A DNA stretch of 5,048 nucleotides, taken from NCBI GenBank assembly GCA_023458835.1, contig JAEWWY010000228.1, forward strand, positions 1-5,048, read 5' to 3'. Made by a program: the position numbers and the translations under genes. Below, piece after piece: positions 1 to 5,048 of this stretch. Origin of the DNA: Bacillota bacterium (GTDB lineage: Bacteria > Bacillota > Clostridia > Christensenellales > Aristaeellaceae). Below the pieces are notes generated by a model that saw nothing but the letters and a program-made list of their open reading frames with translations, ran no database searches and was not told the DNA's origin. Numbering within the stretch: position 1 is the stretch's first letter; each line of letters begins with the position of its first letter.

Positions 1-2202
1 AGCCTGGAAGCGGGCGACAGACGGCAGGCGGCCGCCCATGTAACGGCCAGGACCATTTATCTTGCCTCTCAGGCGGGGGATGTGGGTGCGCAAGGCAGCC
101 TGCTCCTTATGGATACGGACAGCCTGAACGGTGGCGCCCTGTACGCAAGCGGGCGTGACCTGTTCCTCCGGGAGATAAGCGGCGACCTGATTCTGGATGG
201 GATCCGGGCTGACCGGAACGCTTATCTGGCGGTGCCGGGAAGCATCCTGGGCGTCACCGACGGAACGGAACTGGTGCAGGCCGTGAACGCAAGGAAGGCT
301 GCCAATGATGCATGGAATACATATACGAAGGCGAAAGCGAAAGCGGATGTTCTTGCAGAATATGAAAACACGCTGATGCTTGCCTGGCAGCAGGCGGTGC
401 AGGCGGAGCTCACGGACAGGGAGGCCTATGAGCTGGCGCTGGCAAAGGTCGAAATCTTGCAGGCCGAACTGGACGCGCTTAAAAACGCGGGCAAAGGCAG
501 AAGCGCACGGGCCGCCACCCTGAAAAACCGGCTGGCCATGGCGCGGGGGAGTGTAAGAAAGCTTCAAAAAGCGTGTGAGATAGCCGTGGCCGATATGGAA
601 ACGAGCCGCATCGCCTATGAAGCATCGCAGCTTGAAGCCGCGGCGGCGCAGCTTGAGGCGCACAGCCGCCATGCTGCCGCGCTTATAGCCGAACAGGCCG
701 CCCTGCTGGCCCGGGAAGCCGCGGAGCAGGCGGACAGTACGGTCAGCGCCGGCGGAACCCTGACCCTCATCGCCGGATCAAGCATCGGCCGACCGGGCAG
801 CCCGCTGCTCCTTAAGGTGGATGGCGTTATCACGATCCAAAACGGCCCGGCGGGCCACGTGATCCTTGCTGGCGCCAGCGACCTGATGCTGGGCAGCAGT
901 CTGGCGACCACCGGCAGCGTATGGATCGCCGGCCTGGGCGCCATCCAAATGGCAGACCGTACATCCATTACCGCCAACAGCACGGCCCTTAACAGCCTTG
1001 GATTCGATGTGGGCAGCAAAGCCAATCCCATCCGCATCAAAACGGAGACCATCCACGCCATGGGCGCGAATGTCTACCTCCGCCTGGACGGCGATACGGT
1101 GGTGGACGCCATTGAGGCGGAAGCTGCGGCTGAAGTCACCGTGAAAGGCAAGCTCACCGGCATGGCGGGAAGCGGCGCGGATCATGTCCACATCATGGCC
1201 GGATCCCTCCTGCTCAGCGCTACCAGATCGATAGGCACTTTGAAACAGCCGCTCCTTATCAACGTGGATACCCTGAACATCAAAGGCAGCCGGATGTATC
1301 TGAACAGCATCGCCGGTATGCTTACCATTCGGCGCCTCTCCGGCACGAACGTTTCCATTACAGCGGAGGGCAGCATCCGCGGCAGCCATCTGTCCGCCTC
1401 GGGGCTGGTTATCATCGCCAACGGCTCCGTTGGCAGCCAGGCAGCCCCGCTGCGCATCAAGGTGCCGGAAGGCGTCCGGATTCGTTCCGGAAAGGGGACC
1501 GTCCACTACATCAACACCTACAGCCAGGAAGAAGAATTCCAGGCTTGGCAGACAAGGCCGCTGAAGAGCAGCTACAAGACGGTATTCATCCTGAACCTGC
1601 CCTTCGCTGCCGGCACCGGCAGTCAGGGCATCCTGATCGTCTTCGGACTGGATGAGCAGGGACGGACCGAAGTGCTGGGCCTGTGGGATGGGGAAGACGA
1701 ACCGGCCCTCAGGCAGATGTTCCAGGAACTCAATGACCGGGGTGTCCTGGTCATCGGCAATGCCTTTGGCGGAGGCCTGGAAGGATTTGCGCGGGCTCTT
1801 GGCGAAACATTCACGGGTACGGTTTCACAGGACATGCCCCTGCTCCTTGTACTCCCGCTGCTTATGAGCGTTCAGACAGAGGATCTGGTTGATATGCTGA
1901 ACGACTTGCAGGCCCTCTTTGGTTCGGCGGATAACGCGGCCGTGTTGGAAGCCTTCGCGCAGATTGAAGCAAAATGGGCAGAGCGGTATCCTGATATTGT
2001 TTCCGCCCTGAGAGAAGGGCTTGTATACATGGAAGATGACGCGCAGGAATGGGCAGCCTTGGGCAATGCCATGGCCGATATCGCGCGGCTGATGGCCGGT
2101 ATGGATCCGCAGGCCGCGCAGGAATCCAGGGCCAGCTTTCTACTGGCGCTGTTTGAAGTGATGCTGACCTACATGGAAGAACAGGAGGCGTTGGCCGCCT
2201 GA
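1..2202 (+). CDS. Giant beta-repeat surface/adhesin-like protein, 3' portion, with transposase-derived C-terminus
   Basis: The frame is open from base 1 to the TGA at 2200-2202, so 733 codons of a longer gene are visible and its start lies outside the window. The GTG at 82 is simply an internal Val codon. In window codons, residues 1-94 are beta-type, Gly-rich sequence (LYASGRDLFLREISGDLILD). Residues 95-246 are an Ala/Glu/Lys/Gln-rich helix, probably a coiled coil. Residues 258-494 carry four GSxGxxxxPLxIxV repeats. Residues 516 to about 700 resemble the IS256/Mutator transposase core with its catalytic residues lost. No LPXTG motif, beta-barrel or other sorting signal is visible at the C-terminus, which ends EEQEALAA. 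The SIG/SVG...PL.I.V repeats are known from large filamentous-adhesin or leukotoxin-like surface proteins, so an extracellular adhesive or structural role is inferred. A membrane-anchored TPR gene follows after 28 bases, probably in one operon. Confidence is high for coding and moderate for an adhesin role. Confidence 0.85.
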   Translation, partial: SLEAGDRRQAAAHVTARTIYLASQAGDVGAQGSLLLMDTDSLNGGALYASGRDLFLREISGDLILDGIRADRNAYLAVPGSILGVTDGTELVQAVNARKAANDAWNTYTKAKAKADVLAEYENTLMLAWQQAVQAELTDREAYELALAKVEILQAELDALKNAGKGRSARAATLKNRLAMARGSVRKLQKACEIAVADMETSRIAYEASQLEAAAAQLEAHSRHAAALIAEQAALLAREAAEQADSTVSAGGTLTLIAGSSIGRPGSPLLLKVDGVITIQNGPAGHVILAGASDLMLGSSLATTGSVWIAGLGAIQMADRTSITANSTALNSLGFDVGSKANPIRIKTETIHAMGANVYLRLDGDTVVDAIEAEAAAEVTVKGKLTGMAGSGADHVHIMAGSLLLSATRSIGTLKQPLLINVDTLNIKGSRMYLNSIAGMLTIRRLSGTNVSITAEGSIRGSHLSASGLVIIANGSVGSQAAPLRIKVPEGVRIRSGKGTVHYINTYSQEEEFQAWQTRPLKSSYKTVFILNLPFAAGTGSQGILIVFGLDEQGRTEVLGLWDGEDEPALRQMFQELNDRGVLVIGNAFGGGLEGFARALGETFTGTVSQDMPLLLVLPLLMSVQTEDLVDMLNDLQALFGSADNAAVLEAFAQIEAKWAERYPDIVSALREGLVYMEDDAQEWAALGNAMADIARLMAGMDPQAAQESRASFLLALFEVMLTYMEEQEALAA
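283..738 (+). other. Coiled-coil segment inside the adhesin fragment
   Basis: About 152 residues (window codons 95-246) are almost free of Gly and Pro. They are rich in Ala, Glu, Lys, Gln and Leu, with heptad-like stretches such as VEILQAELDALKN and LEAAAAQLEAHSRHAA. A short break (NAGKGRSARA, near 496-525) divides it into two helical arms, which could fold back as an antiparallel hairpin. The segment follows the turn-rich GSILGVTDGTELV and is followed directly by beta-type sequence (TVSAGGTLTLIAG). It therefore looks like a helical stalk or spacer inserted within a beta-solenoid. No function is recognised beyond structural spacing or oligomerisation. Confidence 0.75.
772..1482 (+). repeat. 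Four degenerate beta-repeat modules (GSxGxxxxPLxIxV) in the adhesin
   Basis: Four related motifs are visible in translation: SIGRPGSPLLLKVDGVITI at 781, VGSKANPIRIKTETIHA at 1009, SIGTLKQPLLINVDTLNI at 1228, and SVGSQAAPLRIKVPEGVRI at 1426. The invariant Gly codons lie at 787, 1012, 1234 and 1432, giving spacings of 75, 74 and 66 residues. Between them are short alternating hydrophobic strands and Gly/Ser turns, such as HVILAGASDLML and VWIAGLGAIQM, which fit a right-handed beta-helix. The repeats have diverged at the DNA level, so recent amplification is unlikely. Similar motifs are known in giant bacterial surface repeat proteins, and a scaffold or adhesive role is inferred. Confidence 0.75.
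1546..2100 (+). other. IS256/Mutator-type transposase-like domain, catalytically dead, fused in frame to the adhesin
   Basis: Recalled IS256-family cores read WQNRPL..YP.VF.D, then GI..EGR.EVLG.W.GE.E, then L..RGV, then VDGLKGF.EA, then F..KWG.KYP.I..SWR, then NAIE. This protein shows the same order: WQTRPLKSSYKTVFIL (1546), GLDEQGRTEVLGLWDGEDE (1648), ELNDRGV (1726), GGLEGFARAL (1771), and KWAERYPDIVSALRE (1972). The first catalytic Asp aligns with Leu (codon 531 at 1591, next to Asn). The second aligns with Gly (codon 591 at 1771). The Glu of NAIE may correspond to Ala in GNAMAD (2074), though that last alignment is weak. The Cys/His pair of the CIVH motif is also absent. The reading frame is intact and continuous with the upstream repeats, which suggests a domesticated fold retained for another role rather than a fresh insertion. 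Family membership is from pattern recognition, not a search. Confidence 0.72.
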
Positions 2203-2219
2203 AGCCATGGGGGATGATC

Positions 2220-2225
2220 GAGGTG
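2220..2225 (+). promoter_or_regulatory. Ribosome binding site deciding the TPR-protein start
   Basis: GAGGTG lies 5 bases upstream of the ATG at 2231. The upstream in-frame ATG at 2207 has its nearest purine-rich site (AGGAGG, 2183-2188) 18 bases away, which is too far for normal initiation. The site therefore favours the 2231 start. Confidence 0.6.
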
Positions 2226-2230
2226 TAAGC

Positions 2231-3610
2231 ATGCAACGGGAAAGGAACACGGCCGGCCGTTCCGGAAGAAGCATATGGAAGCGGGCGATGGCCGTGTTCC
2301 TTGCTTTTTTGCTGATCTCAACGATGCTGCTGACACAAGCCACGAACATCCTGCTAAAGAGCAGCGCCTATAAGGCTGGCAGCATCGCGGAAACGGCCGC
2401 CAGCTATATGGACGAAAACACGGAATACATCCGCATGGACCGGTTGGGGCGCATCACGGAATTGCTGAATGCCACGCTGAACAATCAAAGGAAGTATGCG
2501 GATTACTACCGCCTGGCTTCCGCCAGCATTGCCAGGGGCGACTATGGCCAGGCGCTTACGGAGATCGGCCAGTGCCTTAAACTGGCGGATCAGAAAGATC
2601 CTAAGGTGTTGGCGGATCTGTGGATGAAAAAGGGCGCGCTGCTGGCGCTCACGAATAGCTATGATGAGGCACTGGAGTGCTTTGCCAGGGTGTTGGTGCT
2701 GGATGATACCGTGCCCCAGGCCTACTACCTCCAGGCGCAGATCCGCCTGGAGCGCAAGGAATACCAAACGGCGCTGTGGGACCTGGAGCGGTATGTTTCC
2801 CTGGCGCCGGAAGATGCACAGGCCCGTGGCGTGCTGGGAGAGGTGTATGAGGCGCTGGGCAAGCGGGAGGACGCGCTAACGATCTATGACCGGCTGCTGT
2901 CCGGGCAGGATGTTTCCCCTTACGCGGGCTATTATCTGAGCCGTGCCCGGCTGCGCGTTCAGGCGGAGGAATACGATGCCGCGGTGCAGGATTACGATGC
3001 CTACCTGGCGCTCAAAGAGGATACGGACGGATCCGTTCATGTGATGCGGGCTGCCTTGCGGATGCAAAAGGCACTGTATGCGGATGCGGTGGCGGACTTT
3101 TACGCGGCCATTGACCTCAAGTATGCGGACCCGGCGCTTTGCTATGAGCAGGCGGCAATCTGCCAATACATGCTGGGCAATTACCAAGCGGTGATCCGTG
3201 ATGGCGGGAAAGCCGTCGAAATGCGGGGCGGCACGCTGGAAAAGGGGCTCATCCACCAGCAGATGGGGCTGGCGGCCATGGCCCTTTTGGATTACGAAAA
3301 TGCGTGGGAATACTTAGACCGCTCCATTGCGGCGGAGGAAAGGCCCCAGGGCAGTTTCTATTACCGTGGCGTGTGCGCCATGGTGCTGGAGCGCAATCAG
3401 GACGCCGTAGAGGATTTTGCCGCCTCTATCGAAGAAGACTTCCAGCCCCAGCATTGCTACTATAACCGCGGCGTGTGCTACCTGCGCCTGGAGGATTATG
3501 AAAACGCCGAAAGCGACATGCGGCAGGTACTGGAAACAGGGGAAGATGAAGAGTTGATCGCTTCTGCGACGGATGTGCTGGCGCAGCTTGCTTCCTTTGC
3601 CAGGCAGTAA
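2231..3610 (+). CDS. Membrane-anchored TPR protein with ten tetratricopeptide repeats
   Basis: The protein is 459 aa from ATG 2231 to TAA 3608-3610. A start at 2207 would add eight residues but has poor ribosome-site spacing. A basic N-terminus (QRER...RSGRSIWKRA) precedes one hydrophobic stretch at about residues 20-42 (MAVFLAFLLISTMLLTQA). This is either a type II membrane anchor or a signal peptide, and TQA is a possible but weak cleavage site. From about residue 89 to 450 there are ten tandem TPR units, for example YDEALECFARVLVLDD, YDAAVQDYDAYLALKED and YENAESDMRQVLETGED. Each has the usual G/A-x-x-Y/L...A pattern at about 33-36 residues. No catalytic domain is seen. TPR solenoids bind other proteins, so an extracytoplasmic or membrane-proximal scaffold role is inferred. 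It follows the adhesin gene by 28 bases on the same strand and probably shares its transcript, so it may assist secretion, assembly or anchoring of that protein. No terminator is evident directly after it. Confidence 0.88.
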   Translation: MQRERNTAGRSGRSIWKRAMAVFLAFLLISTMLLTQATNILLKSSAYKAGSIAETAASYMDENTEYIRMDRLGRITELLNATLNNQRKYADYYRLASASIARGDYGQALTEIGQCLKLADQKDPKVLADLWMKKGALLALTNSYDEALECFARVLVLDDTVPQAYYLQAQIRLERKEYQTALWDLERYVSLAPEDAQARGVLGEVYEALGKREDALTIYDRLLSGQDVSPYAGYYLSRARLRVQAEEYDAAVQDYDAYLALKEDTDGSVHVMRAALRMQKALYADAVADFYAAIDLKYADPALCYEQAAICQYMLGNYQAVIRDGGKAVEMRGGTLEKGLIHQQMGLAAMALLDYENAWEYLDRSIAAEERPQGSFYYRGVCAMVLERNQDAVEDFAASIEEDFQPQHCYYNRGVCYLRLEDYENAESDMRQVLETGEDEELIASATDVLAQLASFARQ

Positions 3611-3818
3611 AGGTCATCAAATGGTGCACCACAGAGGACAGTACTAATAAATGTACCCTGTAATGTGTGTTGCAGATTCTGATTTTTTCAGTCCCGGCTG
3701 GCCTGTTGTATACCCCCCCTCCCCAGTTTCCCGCGCGGTTATACGATTCCACCAGCGCGGTCAGGCGCGTAGGGTACCAGAGATTTGCCCCCCCTACCCC
3801 CTATGGGGCTGGAAGGGG
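3611..3818. other. Intergenic stretch with homopolymer C runs, no gene seen
   Basis: This lies between the TPR gene and the HNH relic. It contains several long pyrimidine runs (CCCCCCCTCCCC around 3713-3724 and CCCCCCCTACCCCC around 3788-3801). No intact gene or clear terminator is visible. On the minus strand, sequence continuing from the HNH relic can be read through a stop near 3802 as GVGGANLWYPTRL. This may be more decayed coding DNA but cannot be assigned. Confidence 0.5.
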
Positions 3819-3980
3819 CTTCCTGTTTCCGAATCCGCCGTCCTCGGCGGCTGTTTTCCGGTCATGATGCCGCTTACAGAGCGCCTGCCAATTGCTTTAA
3901 TCATAAAAAAGCCGTGGATCGCCACGGTGAGGGACAACATGATCTACAATGGTTGCTGCGGTCAGGATACAGAGGGCGTT
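3819..3980 (-). pseudogene. Decayed phage-type HNH endonuclease fragment
   Basis: Read on the minus strand in one frame from 3980, the translation is NALCILTAATIVDHVVPHRG, then DPRLFYD, a TAA stop (3897-3899), then SNWQALCKRHHDRKTAAEDG and GFGNRK. This matches the well-known phage HNH nuclease core, VVDHIxPHRGDxxLFxDxxNWQxLCKxCHDxKT. The metal-binding and catalytic DH, the NWQ and the HD of the final HNH element are all recognisable. The gene is broken. An in-frame TAG lies at 3981-3983 just upstream, and the TAA interrupts the core where a Lys or Arg would be usual, so a single AAA to TAA change could explain it. The segment between LC and TAAT looks shortened, and the usual second Cys pair is incomplete (KRHHD in place of KRCHD). 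Such genes normally sit beside phage terminase genes, but none is visible here, so this is probably an old prophage relic. Confidence 0.8.
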
Positions 3981-4028
3981 CTATTTCGGAGCACCCTCCG
4001 ACATTGTCCAATGATCCTATTGCATACC

Positions 4029-4129
4029 CTTTTTAGGCTTTTTAGGCAAAGCACACCCCTTTTTAGGAATGTGGAAAAGCAAGCAGGATAAGGGATTTCT
4101 GACTTTTTAGGCTTTTTAGGCTTTTTAGG
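4029..4129 (+). repeat. Left array: six copies of the 9-bp unit CTTTTTAGG
   Basis: Perfect units begin at 4029, 4038, 4059, 4103, 4112 and 4121. They form clusters of two, one and three, and within clusters they abut head to tail with a period of exactly 9 bp. The 2-unit and 3-unit clusters end in TTTTTAGGCAA. The array is the inverted partner of the right array at 4248-4405. A 9-bp period is slightly below one helical turn and is a multiple of three, but no supported ORF uses it. Confidence 0.92.
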
Positions 4130-4184
4130 CAAGGTGTGTATATGAAAACGAAAAAATGAAAGTGTGGGGGAATAATGCCAGTAA

Positions 4185-4240
4185 GAATTACTCTTCAAAT
4201 AGTTATATAATAATAAATGATACTACAAGTCGTTTATTAG
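4185..4240. other. AT-rich centre between the inverted 9-bp arrays
   Basis: The stretch near 4195-4240 is strongly A/T-rich (for example TTATATAATAATAAATGATA) and lies between the left and right arrays. No ORF or hairpin is supported. An easily melted segment flanked by oppositely oriented repeated sites would fit a protein-bound locus such as an origin-like or recombination site, but this is inference only. Confidence 0.4.
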
Positions 4241-4247
4241 CAACCTT

Positions 4248-4405
4248 CCTAAAAAGCCTAAAAACACATGCATGCATTGCCTAAAAAGCCTAAAAAGCCT
4301 AAAAAGGGTTCGCACGAAGCTCAAACTTGTTGATATACAAGGGGTTTCGGGCAATTATCATCTTCTTGAATGATTGCCTAATAACTGCCTAAAAAGCCTA
4401 AAAAG
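4248..4405 (-). repeat. Right array: seven copies of the 9-bp unit (CCTAAAAAG on the + strand)
   Basis: Units begin at 4248, 4257 (ending in C, not G), 4280, 4289, 4298, 4388 and 4397. They form clusters of two, three and two with a 9-bp period. Six are perfect reverse complements of the left-array unit. The clusters at 4280 and 4388 are preceded by TGC, mirroring the GCA that follows clusters of the left array. A partial unit (GCCTAA) lies near 4376-4381. Together with the left array this makes a 377-bp inverted structure with 13 units. Confidence 0.92.
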
Positions 4406-4535
4406 GTTGGTGTTTGCCGTTTGGTAAGGATAAAGTGCAGCGCTTTTTTATCATCAGGTGACGCCTTTCGTTTTGTTCGGCATCAGACATTTATATACGA
4501 TATCGCTTCAATCTACCCCTTTCAGATCAGACAAC
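4406..4535. other. Intergenic stretch, no gene seen
   Basis: This lies between the right 9-bp array and the minus-strand terminator candidate. Short plus-strand reading frames here lack ribosome sites and have no recognisable protein character. A weak imperfect hairpin (GATAAAG...CTTTTTTATC, about 4429-4452) is present, but no function can be assigned. Confidence 0.4.
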
Positions 4536-4562
4536 AAAAGGGTACGAATTCAACTCGTACCC
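4536..4562 (-). terminator. Intrinsic terminator candidate for the minus-strand gene
   Basis: On the minus strand an 8-bp perfect stem, GGGTACGA / TCGTACCC, closes a 7-base loop (GTTGAAT) and is followed directly by TTTTGTTGT. The plus-strand stem arms are 4540-4547 and 4555-4562, and the T-run corresponds to 4536-4539. It lies about 94 bases past the stop of the minus-strand gene at 4656, the right place to end its transcript. On the plus strand no T-run follows the hairpin, so it is one-directional. Confidence 0.6.
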
Positions 4563-4655
4563 CTTGCCGGCAATTACATAAAGCAAATTACATATCACGT
4601 TACAATACCCCTCAATAGAGTTTGGGGCCGGTCATTGTTAAAAGCTCTTGCTTGT

Positions 4656-5048
4656 CTACGCCGGTAGATGTAGCCGCGTATCATACATGGACATTTGCGT
4701 GGGTGTTACTTCTTGTTTATAGCTATTAATGTCAATGAAACAAGGTGGCATCAACGGCCTGAAAACAAGAATGGTATGGTTCTCTTGCTTTGGGTGCTTT
4801 ACCATTTTCACTATTTCAATCTGATGTTTCTTCTCTGCCAATAGGTAGGCTTCCATGGTAAAGGGATCATCTGTCTCAATTTTTTGTTCAGGGAAAATAA
4901 TAGGTTCAAATCCTTTTTCCAGAAGATCCACCAACCAGACGGCAGACTGGATATCGGCTTTTAGCGCCTGAGTATACTCGACGGCCATAGGTGGGGGAGT
5001 GATGCCTTTGAGGTATTTCAAATACAGTTTCCTGTCTGGCATAAGCCG
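4656..5048 (-). CDS. Unrecognised hypothetical protein, possibly 5' partial
   Basis: An open frame on the minus strand ends with TAG at 4656-4658. The first ATG in view is at 5042-5040 (128 aa, beginning MPDRKLYLKYLK), but the frame stays open to the window edge and no ribosome site is visible in the six remaining bases. A second in-frame ATG (4988, MAVEYTQALK) also lacks one, so the gene may start outside the window. The product looks soluble and mixed alpha/beta, with an amphipathic helix (EYTQALKADIQSAVWLVDLL), a PPP run at residues 16-18, and a C-terminal part reading ILVFRPLMPPCFIDINSYKQ. No membrane segment, signal peptide or known catalytic motif is seen. It is more AT-rich than the left-hand genes, which suggests a different origin. 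I do not recognise the family. The nearby HNH relic allows a phage or mobile origin but does not prove it. Confidence 0.6.
   Translation of the reverse strand, partial: RLMPDRKLYLKYLKGITPPPMAVEYTQALKADIQSAVWLVDLLEKGFEPIIFPEQKIETDDPFTMEAYLLAEKKHQIEIVKMVKHPKQENHTILVFRPLMPPCFIDINSYKQEVTPTQMSMYDTRLHLPA

Noticed and set aside
778..1506. 242-aa ORF in another frame within the adhesin gene
   Set aside because: This is a shadow of the GC-rich beta-repeat coding frame. It has no domain character, while the frame-1 translation has clear repeats.
2207..2230. Alternative ATG at 2207 for the TPR protein
   Set aside because: No ribosome site lies at normal spacing, whereas GAGGTG is 5 bases before the ATG at 2231. 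The extra eight residues (MGDDRGVS) add no recognised feature.
3426..3752. 108-aa minus-strand ORF running into the TPR gene
   Set aside because: More than half lies antisense to the well-supported TPR coding sequence. Its first part may be decayed sequence downstream of the HNH relic, but it is not an independent gene.
3835..3857. GC-rich hairpin CCGCCG-tcct-CGGCGG followed by CTGTTTT, resembling a plus-strand terminator for the TPR gene
   Set aside because: It lies inside the HNH relic (codons for KTAAEDGG on the minus strand) and about 225 bases past the TPR stop, with a short, imperfect T-run. It is probably a by-product of coding sequence, though a weak terminator role is not excluded.
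3905..3927. Minus-strand hairpin CCGTGG-cgat-CCACGG followed by C and six T's, resembling an intrinsic terminator
   Set aside because: The same bases encode the conserved HNH residues HRGDPRLFY, so the palindrome and the T-run (Leu-Phe-Tyr codons) are explained by the former gene.
3962..4198. 78-aa minus-strand ORF containing KKPKKPKK
   Set aside because: Its Lys/Pro run is a translation of the 9-bp repeats, no ribosome site or protein family is evident, and it overlaps the start of the HNH relic in another frame.
4029..4405. CRISPR-like array
   Set aside because: The units are only 9 bp, mostly abut without spacers, and switch orientation in the middle. No cas gene is present.
4421..4667. 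Two overlapping plus-strand ORFs of 65 and 69 aa
   Set aside because: They lack ribosome sites and protein-like composition, and they cross the minus-strand terminator and the 3' end of the minus-strand gene.

Overview
The window shows two different kinds of DNA. The left part (1 to about 3610) is GC-rich by eye. It holds two same-strand genes separated by 28 bases: the 3' end of a very large surface or adhesin-type repeat protein, and an intact membrane-anchored tetratricopeptide-repeat (TPR) protein. The style suggests a Gram-positive gut or environmental member of the Bacillota (Clostridia-like), with GC-rich coding, giant beta-repeat surface proteins and a purine-rich GAGGTG ribosome site. 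The sequence does not fix the taxon, so this is inference.

The adhesin fragment (733 codons, open at the left edge) has three recognisable parts. A long Ala/Glu/Lys-rich coiled coil comes first. It is followed by four copies of a beta-repeat motif of the form GSxGxxxxPLxIxV, spaced 66-75 residues apart. The C-terminal region then reads as a colinear but catalytically dead relative of the IS256/Mutator-type transposase core (WQxRPL, then GLDEQGRTEVLGLW, then LEGF, then KWAERYPDIV). The residues at the expected acidic catalytic positions are replaced. This apparent fusion of a surface protein with an exapted transposase is the most unusual feature here. The TPR protein (459 aa, ten TPRs behind one N-terminal hydrophobic segment) is probably co-transcribed with it and may work with it at the cell envelope.

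From 3611 to about 4655 there is no convincing intact gene. This stretch holds a decayed phage-type HNH endonuclease on the minus strand (about 3819-3980, with in-frame stops). It also holds a striking pair of inverted arrays of a 9-bp unit: CTTTTTAGG six times at 4029-4129 and CCTAAAAAG seven times at 4248-4405, around an AT-rich centre. A minus-strand intrinsic terminator candidate lies at 4536-4562.

The right end (4656-5048, minus strand, more AT-rich) carries an unrecognised open reading frame that may continue beyond the window and probably ends at that terminator. The change in composition, the phage relic and the repeat arrays suggest that the operon ends at an accessory or formerly mobile region.
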